A stretch of DNA of 64,000 nucleotides, taken from assembly GCA_016859345.1 (NCBI GenBank), contig CM029118.1, positions 31,782,501 through 31,846,500 of the forward strand, written 5' to 3'. This DNA is from Istiophorus platypterus. Taxonomy: Eukaryota; Chordata; Actinopteri; Istiophoriformes; Istiophoridae. Both the position numbers and the translations under genes were made by a program. A model generated the notes under the pieces. It worked only from the letters and a program-made list of their open reading frames with translations. It was not told the origin of the DNA and searched no databases. Shown here piece by piece: positions 38,474-53,051 of this stretch (positions within the stretch are counted from its first letter, which is position 1; every line of letters starts with the position of its first letter).

Positions 38474-38952
38474 CTATGGGGTATTGAGTGGGTGACAGCA
38501 GTAGTGGAGGCGCAGAGAAGTGTGTAAGACTACAACTCTGCTTCCTGGTCTCAACTCTGGGTCGTCATGGTTTTGGTTTTCTAATAAACTCGTCAGATAT
38601 CTAGACATAAGAGCTACTCCATCCAAAGCAGGATGTATGACATCTCTCCTAATCAGACCAGGTCTTCCCAAAAAGTCCGCCAATTTTCTATAAAGCCATT
38701 GTCGTTTGCTGGACATCACCTCGACAGCCAGCGACGGAACGCTGACATGCGGCTGTACAAACTACAGAGTCCGACATCGTCTCTGCATATGTACACACCA
38801 TCTCCACATTAACTTTTGTCCCCTCTGATTGGCGTAACTGGGTGTCATTACCGCCGATGTGAATAACAATCTTGCTTTACTTATGCTTATCCTTAGCCAG
38901 CAGTTTTAAATATGATTCAACGTCACCTGCTCTGGCCCCAGGAATACATTTA
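38474..38952 (-). pseudogene. L2 ORF1 esterase-domain remnant
   Basis: CR1/L2 elements of fish often carry a GDSL/SGNH-type esterase in ORF1. Here the minus strand reads GARAGDVESYLKLLAKDKHK (esterase block II) near 38885-38945, then IVIHIGGNDTQLRQSEGTKV, whose GGND (about 38848-38859) is the block III oxyanion Gly/Asn signature, and, after a frameshift near 38690, DVIHPALDGVALMSRYL, where D-x-x-H (D and H in DVIH) fits the catalytic Asp-His block V. Block I with the nucleophilic Ser is missing because a different element begins at about 38956. Not functional. Confidence 0.75.
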
Positions 38953-38955
38953 ATT

Positions 38956-39300
38956 ATACATACACATAAATATGAATACATTGTTTTTCTCACCATTGTG
39001 AGTAAATTCTACACACTGTTGTGTATAAAAATCCCAGGAGATCTGCAATTTCAGAAGCACTCAAAACCAGCCCGTCTGATATCACCGGTCATACCACAAA
39101 GTAACTGAGATACATTTTTCTCATTACCCAAAGCTCCTGACGAGTATTTGCATCATTGTGCGCGTGTGTATGTATGTATGTGTGTATGTATGTATGTATA
39201 TTGTTTGCTTCCATATGATTTGTTATTTGACTAAGTGGCTAAATACATAGATAAGCAGGGGAACAGATATTCCAAATAAAGTGTTTGATAAGTGTATACT
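38956..39300. mobile_element. Small DNA-transposon relic abutting the L2
   Basis: About 39018-39115 (AAAATCCCAGGAGATCTGCA, then CAGCCCGTCTGATATCACCG) and the end at 39275-39300 (CAAATAAAGTGTTTGATAAG) resemble a widespread fish non-autonomous DNA transposon whose ends read CTAATAAAGTGGCCGGTGAG. The matching left inverted end was not found. The interior has a (GTAT)n run. Superfamily not assigned. Confidence 0.45.
39160..39201. repeat. (GTAT)n tetranucleotide repeat
   Basis: Units of GTAT interspersed with GTGT, about ten units. Confidence 0.85.
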
Positions 39301-41004
39301 GTTTATACTAAATAATTCACTTTATCTTCAGCCTCACCCTGTCCTTTGAGGAACACACACAAAAACACACAAACTGATCAAACAAGAAGGAGACGGTCCC
39401 AGGCAGGACTTTTTATGACTGTTTATTATAGAGGTGCTAGTAACTGACACCTGGCTCAATTAGCTTTACACTCACAGGTGTCAGAGATACTTGCAGCTCC
39501 TAAATGAGATTGGTAGGTATCTGTCCAACACATTGTATATTGAACCTTAAGGTACAGTACTGAGTTAATCCTAAGTTATCAAGCTCAATGCCAACACCTT
39601 AATTGCTCTGTGATAATTAGGAATCATCCCCCTGAGTCTCAGATGCAGTTTTCAGGTTATTTTAAAACACATTTTTTATGTAAAACAACTTATATCCACA
39701 CTACTGTTTCCACATCGTTTTGGAAGAGACCTCTGTCCATATAAGAACACCTGACCAATTGAAAATCTATCGAATTTCTTCTTACTCAATAACTTTTACA
39801 GTGAATTCTGTTTGGATATGAGTGCTATGAAGGAAATCTCTATGCCTTTCCAATGATGACAATTACAATATAACTTCCAGTGCCAGATGATAGATATAGA
39901 TCTAATGCCAACCCCTTGTGTACGTGTTGTGTGTGATTATGGCTGCTCCTGCACTGTTGGAGGACTTTACACATCCTGTCTGATACATGATACTTCTTTA
40001 CCATTATCTTCTGACAAATATAGGGTTATTTATACACAACCAGAGGGGTATGGGCATTTCTCTTCAATATCTACTTCCATCTGTGAAAGCTGAAATCAGG
40101 CTTGTGCATGTGTGTCCAGTTTCACAGTGTTTATGGTTATTAGTAGAGAACTATTTATGCATCTACCTTCAAAAAAAAATCTACATAAAAGACAGTGGCA
40201 GCTGGTGACTCAAAAAATTGTAAAATGCTGTTTTCAGTAGCTGGCTACTTATCTCTACTTACTTATATTCAGTGAAAAATTAGGCAGTAAAATAATGGCT
40301 TACAAGATTTCTTAAAAACAAAAACTGGGGGCGCTGTATAGGAATGAACCTTGTTTGGGCCTATTGTGTTACTAGAAGCCTGTCAGTCCAATGAGGGTTG
40401 ATGCAGCTCCATGAATGTTAGAGTGGGAATTTAACAAAACACCCTCTGATTTAAAAAGGAAAAACAGGAACCATGAAATTTTATTATGAGTTTTTCTGCC
40501 TGTAGGAACGTTACACATACTTTATAGGTTGGGAGATTATCTTCATAGCTACTATGAGGCCTGCGTTCAGTCTTACTTCTAGAAAAGGAGAGAAGTAAAG
40601 GGTGGCTCTCACAGCTTAATAGTGATTGAAAAAAGCAGAACAGATGAGTAACTTTTGATCCATGTAGGCATTTGTGAAACCCATTATGCCAAATATCAGT
40701 ATCCACTCATCAAAGAAGATTACTCTGCATGTCTCTTAAGACAGCTTGCTTAGCTGTGGACCATTTTAGTTCAGGCTACAGGAGCTTGAGCATCCAGCCC
40801 TGAGAGAGAAGAGTTCACAGACCTCATCTATGATGGCACCAGAAACCTGTAGGGACAATGTAGAGAACTGTCAACAATTACAATTCATTTCCTTCATTTA
40901 AAGTTTTGGTATTTTATTAGGATTTATTTTAGTCTGTTTTATTTGCACCATTTTCTAACTGCCCACCAAACTAAGAAAAAGTTGCAAAAGAGTTGCTGTA
41001 ATTT
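39301..41004. other. No recognisable feature
   Basis: Several short overlapping frames (39887-40208 plus, 40431-40706 minus) without motif. No element supported. Confidence 0.45.
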
Positions 41005-41281
41005 GGGCAGCTGTGGCTCAAGTTTTATAATGGTCACCCACCAACCAGAAGGATGGTCGTTCAATCCCATCAAAGTGTCCTTGGGCCAGATACTGAGCCC
41101 CAAATGGCCCCCGATGTGCGTGTCAGGTGTGTGTTTGCAGATCTGCTGCAATGTGTAGAAAAAGTGCTGTTTGAATGTGTGTGTGAATGGGTGAATGTGA
41201 CAGTGGTGTAAAAGCACTTTGAGTGGTCAAAAAGACAAGAAAAGCGCTATGTAGGTAGAGTCCATTTACCATTTACCATTT
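41005..41281 (+). mobile_element. tRNA-derived SINE
   Basis: A tRNA-like head starts GGGCAGCTGTGGCTCA (A-box region 41012-41024), with the B-box region at about 41057-41068 reading CGTTCAATCCC (functional consensus GGTTCGANNCC). A conserved core follows: AGTGTCCTTGGGCCAGATAC and TGTGTGTGAATGGGTGAATG. The tail AAAGCGCTATGTAGG ends in reiterated CATTTAC (41262-41281). This is the layout of an abundant percomorph SINE family. The A box is decayed (CAAGTTTTATAATGG where CAGGTGGTAGAGCGG-like sequence is expected), so this copy is unlikely to be transcribed. Confidence 0.88.
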
Positions 41282-41479
41282 ATTTTATCATGCAAACATT
41301 TCTAGGCTATACCTGGAATAAATATTTGTTTTGTTTGAAACCTTGAAAATTGTCTTTGTCGCAAATATGAAGGGTTATGATTAAAACTAATAAATTCATT
41401 GTGTGTTATTGAGATAATATTGATGAAGATGAAGATGTTTGACTCATTTGAACATCCTCCATGCTGTGTATCCTTGCAG

Positions 41480-41683
41480 CAGTATGTTTCCCAGACCAGG
41501 ATCCAGTCTCTAGTGAGCGGAGTGCAGCAGCATGTCAGGCCCCTGTATGTCATGGTAGTCCAGCCTGGACATCTGAGGCAGCAAGGCCTGAAGGTGTGCC
41601 TGCAGAGCAGAGTGCTCAATCTGCTCGTCAGCAGTGTCTTGCCTCTGGGGTGCCCCCCAGTCCAAATCCCTGGGGGGCCCTGA
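41480..41683 (+). other. Exon-like island, strand uncertain
   Basis: A GC-richer block in AT-rich surroundings. On the plus strand a good acceptor (TGTGTATCCTTGCAG, ending 41479) opens a 67-codon frame to TGA at 41681-41683 with mostly G/C third positions. On the minus strand one frame from about 41690 down to 41455 is open except for a single TAG at 41514-41516 and also looks protein-like. I recognise neither translation. It could be a terminal coding exon, a pseudogene exon, or an unknown repeat's coding piece. No nearby polyadenylation signal is obvious. Confidence 0.35.
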
Positions 41684-41820
41684 GGGCTAGTACAACATTC
41701 TAATTGTTGCACTGGCTAATCTTGGTTGTCCATCCCATTGCATCTGACTATTATATTATTATTATTATTATCATATTCCATTCCAGCTGTCTGCATAGTA
41801 TGTAATTGCCTGCTTTTTGT

Positions 41821-42846
41821 GTAATTCAATTCAAGTCAATTCAATTTTATTTATATAGCGCCATGTCATAATAGCCATTATCCCAGGGCACTTTTCATAT
41901 AGAGCAGGTTTAGACCAGACTCTTTATAGTTATTATTTACAGAGACCCAACATTACCTCCATGAGCAAGAATGAAAAACTCTCTTTTAACAGTTAGAAAC
42001 GTTGAACAGATCCCAGCTCACGGGGGGGGGTCTGCCTCAACCGGCTGGGTTGGGAGGGAAAGAGAGAGGGAGAGACAAGGGGGGAGAAGAGAGAGCATAA
42101 AACTAAATTGGACTAATAGCTATATATGCTATAGTTATACTAACAGGGCTAATAATATTACTAATAGGACTAAATGAAATGGTAACAGTAGTAATCATAA
42201 TAATTAAAACAGTGGGTGTTGATCAGGCTCATGGGGCAGTAGATGGTCTGTAGCCATGGATCCAGACTCAGGGGCATCAAAAAAACCTGCAGAAACCGAC
42301 AAGAGGAAGAGGAGAGAGACAACGAAGCACAAATATTCAGGGGAGAGAGGAAGGACAGTTAGTAATGAGTATTTTTGAGATGAGTAGGTGGTGGAAAGGG
42401 AAGCTCGGTGCATCATGGGAAGTCCCCTGGTAGTCTAGGCCTATAGCAGCATAGTGAGGGGATGGCTTGAGGTAATGCTGAGCCAGTTCTAACAATGAGC
42501 TATATCAAAGAGGGAGGATTTAAGCCGACTCTTAAATGTGGAGAGGACGTCTGCCTTACGGACCCGATTTGGAAGATGGTTCCACAGCAAAGGAGCCTGA
42601 TAACTGAAAGCTCTGCCTCCCGTTCTACTTGTGGAGACTCTAGGAACCACTAGTAGTCCTGCATTCTAGGAGAGAAGTGTTCTAGAGGGGTAATAAGGTA
42701 CTATGAGATCTTTAAGATAGGATGGTGACTGGCCATTAAGGGCTTTGTAGGTGAGGAGGAGGATTTTAAATTGTATTCTGGATTTCACAGGGAGCCAATA
42801 CAGAGAAGCTAACACAGGAGAGAGATGATTTCTTTTTCTGGTTTTG
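41821..42846 (-). mobile_element. L2 LINE, 5'-truncated (about 1 kb)
   Basis: Begins on the plus strand with TTCAATTCAAGTCAATTCAA and TTTATTTATATAGCGCCATG (L2 3' tail). It then has the shared 3' UTR text (CAGAGACCCAACATTACCTC, GAAGCTCGGTGCATCATGGG) and from about 42500 the C-terminal part of ORF2, parallel to 35480-35810 in the 35.3 kb copy. It is truncated at about 42846. GA-rich and G-run low-complexity tracts lie at 42020-42100. This copy supplies the intact 3' end missing from the 35.3 kb copy. Confidence 0.88.
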
Positions 42847-46553
<3,707 letters not shown>

Positions 46554-46721
46554 TAGTTGGGTGTGGGGTGGGGGGCAAACAAAAGTTCTGAATAGCCTTG
46601 CTTTCTCTCTCCAAATAAAAGACAGAGAACGAGCGAAGGAGGAATGATGAATAGGAAAAAGCAAAGTGAGAGTGGAGGCTGTGTGCTGCTCCGGCACGCA
46701 GCCTGTGAATTACCACAGCAG

Positions 46722-46797
46722 ATGGTGTGTTTGTGTGTGTGCTTATATATATGTGTGTGTGTCTGTGTGTGTGTGTGTATGTGTGTGAGTGTGTTTG
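46722..46797. repeat. Compound GT/TA microsatellite
   Basis: GT repeats interrupted by a short TATATATA stretch (46745-46752) and single-base changes, about 170 bp from the long TG tract. Confidence 0.9.
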
Positions 46798-46943
46798 GAA
46801 CACAAAGAGCCCAGGAAGTGGCGGATGAGTGGCGTGCTGAGGCGCAAGCCACAAGACCTCTTGTCAATCACAGCCTTTTACTGCCTGTCTCACTGACCGA
46901 CTGGACAAACAGTGTGCTGCCGTCAGTCACAGGCTTCCACTGA

Positions 46944-47311
46944 CTGTCTCACTGCCATTAGTCACTTATGCAGATCTACAGTGTCTCTCTCACTGCAATC
47001 TGTCATTATAATTGATCTACACTACCTGTCTCACTTCTCACTACATTATGTGTAAACACACACTTAAGCCAGTTATTACTATAACACTTATCCTCTGGTT
47101 ATAGGAAGTAAGGCGTATTGATAATATTTAGTTACAGCACGTGTACACATAAGCAAAATACCAAAAATAGAAATCCACTCTTTTATTTCAGATAATAGTG
47201 GATCAGATAAAATTTTAGTCAGTAGATGATGCATTGAATTTATTATCTGTTCACCTCATAAAAACGACAATAAATCCATGCTAGTATTTTAAAGGATATG
47301 GTCAATTCTTA
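46944..47311. other. No recognisable feature
   Basis: A CACTGnnTGTCTCACT phrase recurs imperfectly several times between 46930 and 47040 (CTGTCTCACTG, TGTCTCTCTCACTG, CTGTCTCACTT), a weak degenerate short tandem pattern. Confidence 0.4.
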
Positions 47312-47400
47312 CATCCATCCATCCATTTTCTGGCTCTTATCTGTGGTCATTTTGTGGTGGCAGCAGGCTAAGATAGGTAGTCCACCCCTTACAAAGCCAC

Positions 47401-47446
<46 letters not shown>

Positions 47447-48008
47447 TCTCCCAAGCATGTTCTAGGTCTGGGGGCCTCCTACCAGTTAGACATGCCAAGA
47501 AGACTTCCAGTGGGAGGTGCCCAGGAAGTTTCTGATTAGATGCCTGAACCAACTGGTTCCTTTCAACAAAGAGAAACCATACACCAAGCTTCTGCTGATG
47601 TCTGAGCTCTTTATCCAGTCTTTAAGGGTGAACCTAGCAAACATACAGAGGATTTCATATCCACAGTCTCTTTTTTCAGTCACTATTCAAAGCCCATGTT
47701 CATAGTTGATGTTTGGAATGTAGATTAACTGGTGAATTGGGACATTGTCCCTTACCCAAATACAACCCCCATATCACTGTTGATATCATGGCAATCTGCC
47801 AAACAATCACATATTTTACCCTCACTGTGAAGTCAACACAGAAGTGGAGATATTTTCTCTCCACTTGGTGCAGCAACTGACAACCAGTCCAGAGGGATCA
47901 TTCCATTGTTGTCCGACAGAGAACCATGGCTTCAGACTTGAAGATGCTGACTCCTTTTCTGCACCCTGATACTCTGTGGCAATCTGCTCCAGTGTATGCT
48001 GGAGGTTA
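47312..48008 (-). mobile_element. Rex3 (RTE-clade) LINE, 5'-truncated 3' fragment
   Basis: The plus strand begins with CATCCATCCATCCATT, the reverse complement of the GATG-repeat tail of Rex3. Then come the remembered Rex3 3' features GTGGCAGCAGGCTAA, GGGGCCTCCTACCAGTTAG, GATGCCTGAACCAACTGG and GAGAACCATGGCTTCAGACT. On the minus strand, 47486-47683 retains pieces of the ORF2 C-terminus (SSDIS and WFRHLIRN, matching SSDI and WFGHLIRM). An (AT)n run was inserted or expanded at 47405-47445. Truncated at about 48008. Confidence 0.85.
47405..47445. repeat. (AT)20 microsatellite inside the Rex3 fragment
   Basis: Perfect TA/AT dinucleotides for about 40 bp. Confidence 0.95.
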
Positions 48009-50176
48009 TGTTTTGATCATTGTCTTTCTTTCATCATTCAAAAGGAAGAATGTTTGGTGATCACCATGGCTGTAAGAATGATGAAACAAAAGCTGAGTTT
48101 AAGAAATGAGGAAAAAAACCCATGGTACTTAATTTCAACTAAATTTCAAAATTTCAGCCAAGGCTACAATGAGACATGAGTCATCCAAATCAAATGTCTA
48201 TCTCTGTCTTTTTAGTCATGTGGGTTAATTGCCAGCATTTTGTACCAGCAAAACCTATATGTAGGACAAATTCCAACATAATCAGAGTGAAATTGGTATT
48301 AAAAAGATTGTAACTTCAGAAAATATATCTACTTGTGACTGCTAACTTAGGCTGCTGAAGCCTTGTATTTGCAATCCAAGGTTTTATCCATATCTGTGTT
48401 AAAATACAAGATGATATAGATACATGGTATGTCCAAGTCAAACACAAAGACACAGATAAATTGAGCAATCTAAATTGAAGCAACCCAGCTCTATCAGTTG
48501 AAGCAGGAACTGTAGTCTAGTTAGATGGTAGCACAGCAAATAGCCAGAGGCCTTCTTGGTTCACCTCAAAGGGATGTGATATGGCCTGAAGGGGCTCAGG
48601 AGGAAAAAGGAAAGGAGCACTGAAGTCCCCTGAAGCACCTTACATCTCTGTATGTTCAGTGGATACAGCAGCCTATCCATGAATCAAGTCCATAATCCAG
48701 ATGACATCAGAGGTCTTTCCTGTCAATGGTGAAACCACGAGTGAAATCAAAAAAGTTGTATTTTAAAGGGAATTTCAATTTGTAATAGATGGAAAATTTT
48801 TGAGAAAATTGAATGGGGTAAAATACAACTGAAAGGTGTTTTTGTTTTTTGTTTTTTTTTATAGAGGGCTGTGTGTGTGCCATCATCAACTAAAGCCAGG
48901 CTGTGTCCTTTGTGCTGTTTGACTTTTAAACAGATTTTGTCCTGTAAGCAGAGAAAGTCTGTCTGTCCTATAATATATTATTAATGAATGAGTGGATTTG
49001 AGACTTTCTCTTACCTGTTGCGAGATTTGTTTGGGTGGAGTGAGATTGTGAGGCAGAGCCTAAAAGTGTGTGCCTCGTGTCAAAATTGTGAGGGTGGCAT
49101 TCCTGTTTTCAGACAAATTTAGAGCTAATTGGTAAGATTTGCACATTAGAGCCCCTGTATGCTTCCATGAAGTACTTGTTGGATTATCAAACACTTCTTC
49201 TTCTCCAACACTTAGTGGATAATCAAACTCCTCTCCTCGACAATGAGGCTTGGTTGCATTTGAGAATTTTTGTAACTAAATAGATATGCTGACAAGCATG
49301 GCTGGTTGTGCTTGGATAAAAAAGGAGGCAGGGTTTGATCTTCTCTTTCAAGCTCTTTTTTATTCTTCACACAACTACACAAGTCACTTTTCGTGTGAAC
49401 AGAGCTGCAATACAATGAATGTCTTTGAGAATGGAATGTCTGAAAGTTTGCAGCATTACCCATACCATTCATCACATCTTGCTCTCTTTGTGACACAGGG
49501 CTTTTTACCCAACCTTCAGTTATGGCTATTTAGGCCAGGTATAAACACTTTTCTCTTTAAACATGTATGGATGACATATAATGCCAACTATTTTGTGTTA
49601 AGCATACTGAAACATTGGCTAAATTTAGCCTGCTAACATGAATGTTAAAAGCTACCCAAAGTTGTTATTAGAATTGACTCATCCAAAAGTGGACTTAGAA
49701 TAACAGACGAACCAATGTGCATAGCATCATTCCACAATGGACTGTACACTGAGTTTTTTCTCTGGATCACAAGCTAAATGTCTTGTTATCTCAGATTGTC
49801 TTTAGAACATGAGGTCTGTTTCCTTAAAGTTATACATCTTGACTTTGGGATAAAGGTATTCAACAGGAGAATAAATAGAAAAAATGCAAGAGATACCTAA
49901 GTGGGCCTAGACATGACATATTGGTTTGATAATTTTTTTTTGTTTGTTTTTGTTTTTTTATCCGGACATATCGACATTTGTGAAAGCTCCACCAAGGATG
50001 CACAATCTTCTCTAACCTAAAAGTCTGCAGAGATCCTTAAAAAAATTTCTGGACCTGCATTTTACCAAGTAACAATTTAATACATCTAGGTTCATAACCC
50101 CTTCATGTACATCACTGAACCTTGGCTTGTCTGGACTGGAAGTAAACAGTCATGATCCAAAAAAATTTTATTTTAT
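48009..50176. other. No recognisable feature (about 2.2 kb)
   Basis: The longest frames, 49286-49636 plus and 49212-49496 minus, overlap each other and have no motif; treated as chance. Confidence 0.45.
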
Positions 50177-50192
50177 GGTTTAGTATAAAAGT
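50177..50192. repeat. Left target-site duplication of the RTE LINE
   Basis: GGTTTAGTATAAAAGT, identical over 16 bp to 53084-53099. Confidence 0.95.
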
Positions 50193-50198
50193 ATTAAT

Positions 50199-50255
50199 GT
50201 AGCCGCAAGGGGACAATGTAGCCGCAAGGGGACAATGTAGCCGCAAGGGGACACA
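50199..50255. repeat. Three tandem 19-bp units at the RTE 5' end
   Basis: GTAGCCGCAAGGGGACAAT at 50199, 50218 and 50237; the third ends ACACA instead of ACAAT and passes into the element's 5' UTR. Confidence 0.95.
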
Positions 50256-50377
50256 AGCCAGTGTCTTATTGTGCCGGTCCCAAGCCCGGATAAATACAGA
50301 GGGTTGTGTCAGGAAGGGCATCCGACTTTTGCCAAATCAAACATGCGAGTCAGATCTATTAATCCCATAGCGGATTG

Positions 50378-53051
50378 TTTGGGAGCAGGGTTCAAGTTGT
50401 TCTACCATGGTGTAGATAGGAAGAGAAACGGAGTAGGAGTTATCTTGAAAGAGGAGCTTGTTAGGAATGTCCTGGAGGTAAAAAGAGTGTCGGATAGAGT
50501 GATGAGTCTGAAGCTAGAAATCGAAGGTGTAATGTTCAATGTGGTTAGTGGGTATGCTCCACAGGTAGGCTGTGAGCTGGAGGAGAAGGAGAAATTCTGG
50601 TCAGACCTTGATGAAGCCATACAGAGCATCCCTAGAGATGAGAGAGTTGTCATTGGTGCAGACTTCAATGGACATGTTGGTGCAGGAAACAGAGGCGATG
50701 AGGAAGCGATGGGCAGATTCGGTATCCAGGAGAGGAATGCAGAAGGACAGATGGTGGTTGATTTTGCAAAAAGGATGGAAATGGCTGTAGTGAACACTTT
50801 CTTCCAGAAGAGGCAGGAGCACAGAGTGACGTATAAGAGTGGAGGTAGGAGCACACAGATAGACTACATCTTGTGTAGACGGTGTAATCTGAAGGAGATC
50901 AGTGACTGCAAAGTAGTGGTTGGTGAGAGTGTAGCCAGACAGCATAGAATGCTGGTGTGTAGGATGACCTTGGTGGTGAGGAAGACAAAGAGGACAAAGG
51001 CAGAGCAGAGGACGAAATGGTGGAAGCTAAAAAAGGAAGAGTGTTGCATGACTTTTAGGAAGGAGTTGAAGCAGGCTCTGGGAGGTCAGGAGGTGCTTCC
51101 AGATGACTGGACAACTACAGCTAATGTGATCAGGGAGACAGGAAGGAGAGTACTTGGTGTGTCATCTGGAAGGAAAGTAGATAAAGAGACTTGGTGGTGG
51201 AATGAGGAGGTGCAGGAGTGTATACAGAAAAAGAGATTAGCTAAGAAGAAGTGGGACACTGAGAGGACTGAAGAGAGTAGACAAGAGTACAGGAGATGCA
51301 GCGTGGGTGAAAGTAGAGGTGGCAAAGGCCAAACAAGGGGCTTATGATGACTTGTATGTTAGGTTGGACAGTAAGCACGGAGAGACTGATCTATACAGAT
51401 TGGCAAGGCAGAGAGACAGAGATGGGAACGACGTGCAGCAGGTTAGGGTGATTAAGGATAGAGATGGAAATGTATTGACAGGTGCCAGCAGTGTGATGGG
51501 AAGATGGAAAGAGTACTTTGAAGAGTTGATGAATGAGGAAAATGAGAGAGAACGAAGAGTAGAAGATGTGGCTGTTGTGGATCAGGAAATAGCAAAGATT
51601 AGTAAAGATGAAGTGAGGAAGGCACTGAAGAGGATGAAGAGTGGAAAGGCACTTGGTCCTGATGATATACCTGTGGAGGTATGGAAGTGTCTAGGAGAGG
51701 CGGCAGTAGAGTTTCTGACTGGGTTGTTTAACAGGATCTTAGATAGTGAGAAGATGCCTGAGGAATGGAGGAGAAGTGTGCTGGTGCCCATTTTTAAGAA
51801 CAAGGGAGATGTGCAGAACTATGGCAACTACAGAGGAATAAAGCTGATGAGCCATACAATGAAACTATGGGAAAGAGTAGTTGAAGCTAGACTAAGGGCA
51901 AAAGTGAGCATTTGTGAGCAGCAGTATGGCTTCATGCCAAAAAAGAGTATCACAGATGCAGTATTTGCTTTGAGGATGTTGATAGAGAAGTACAGGGAAG
52001 TCAGAGGGAGCTGCATTGTGTCTTTGTAGATCTGGAGAAAGCGTATGACAGGGTGCCCAGAGAGGAACTGTGGTACTGTATGAGGAAGTCTGGAGTGACA
52101 GAGAAGTATGTTAGAGTGGTGCAGGACATGTATGTGGACTGTAAGACAGTGGTTAGGTGTGCTGTAGGTGTGACAGAGGAGTTCAAGGTAGAGGTGGGAC
52201 TGCATCAGGGATCAGCTCTAAGCCCCTTCTTGTTTGCTATGGTGATGGACAGACTGACAGACGAGGTTAGACAGGAATCTCCATGGACTATGATGTTTGC
52301 AGATGACATTGTGATATGTAGTGAGAGCAGGGAACAGGTGGAGGAGAAGCTTGAGAGGTGGAGATTTGCCCTGGAAAGGAGAGGAATGAAGGTTAGCAGC
52401 AGCAAGACAGAGTACATGTGTGCGAACGAGAGGGACCCAAGTGGAAGAGTGAGGTTACACGGAGAAGAGATAAAGAAGGTGGAGGATTTTAAGTACTTAG
52501 GGTCAACAGTCCAGGGCAATGGAGAGTGTGGAAAAGAGGTGAAGAAGCGTGTGCAGGCAGGCTGGAACGGGTGGAGAAAAGTGTCAGGTGTGATGTGTGA
52601 TAGAAGAGTTTCAGCTAAAATGAAAGGAAAGGTGTACAAAACTGTGGTGAGACCAGCGATGCTGTTTGGTCTAGAGACAGTGCCACTGAGGAAAAGACAG
52701 GAGGCAGAGCTGGAGGTAGCAGAGATGAAGATGTTGAGGTTCTCTCTGGGAGTGACCAGGATGGATAGGATCAGGAATGAGTACATCAGAGGGACAGCAC
52801 ATGTTAGAGGTTTAGGAGATAAAGTCAGAGAGGCCAGACTGAGATGGTTTGGACATGTCCTGAGAAGAGATAGTGAATATATTGGTAGAAGGATACTGAG
52901 TTTTGAACTGCCAGGCAGGAGGCCTAGAGGAAGACCAAAGAGGAGGTTTATGGATGTAGTGAAAGAGGACATGAAGGTAGTTGGTGTGAGTGAAGAGGAC
53001 GCAGAAGACAGGGTTAGATGGAGGACACTGATTCGCTGTGGCGACCCCTAA
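50378..53051 (+). pseudogene. RTE ORF2: endonuclease C-terminus plus reverse transcriptase
   Basis: LINE enzyme for target nicking and reverse transcription. Endonuclease: GADFNGHVG (about 50657-50683, catalytic Asp/Asn), TQIDYILCRR (50858-50887) and SVARQHRML (His of the final motif); the first catalytic Asn/Glu blocks are absent because the N-terminus is deleted. RT: MKSGKALGPDDIPVEVW (about 51631), GNYRGIKLMSHTMKLWERV, QYGFMPKKSITDAVFALR, DLEKAYDRVP with catalytic Asp (about 52028), HQGSALSPFLFA (block B, 52204), MMFADDIVICSES with the FADD active site (52290-52328), KTEYM and FKYLGSTVQG. The C-terminal region RWFGHVLRR...GRRPRGRPKRRFMDVV is also kept. Frame changes at about 51293 and 51303 (two losses) and about 51997 (one loss) split it into three readable pieces: 50271-51347, 51307-52029 and 52053-53051. 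All RT catalytic residues are retained. Confidence 0.93.

Larger units (their letters stand above)
35345..38955 (-). mobile_element. L2 (Maui-type) LINE, most complete copy
   Basis: Read on the minus strand, from right to left: ORF1 esterase remnant (38474-38952), degraded endonuclease (about 37750-38340), endonuclease-to-RT linker (37411-37752), reverse transcriptase (35961-36992) and RT C-terminal domain (35474-35860). Homology to the L2 copies at 41.8 and 56.8 kb begins at about 35350 (AGGGAAGCTCGGTGTATCAT). The 3' tail with AATTGAATTG, present in the other copies, is missing here, so the 3' UTR end was deleted. The 5' end stops at a small DNA transposon. Frames are broken many times; the copy is dead. 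Confidence 0.88.

Noticed and set aside
49286..49636. 116-codon plus frame
   Set aside because: Overlaps a 94-codon minus frame, has no motif, signal or splice context, and lies in AT-rich DNA.
50402..50945. Minus-strand frames of 114 and 150 codons opposite the endonuclease
   Set aside because: Shadows of the plus-strand LINE frame.
52205..52972. 255-codon minus-strand frame opposite the RTE reverse transcriptase
   Set aside because: Mirror frame of the real RT, whose purine-rich codons give few stops on the other strand; no motif.
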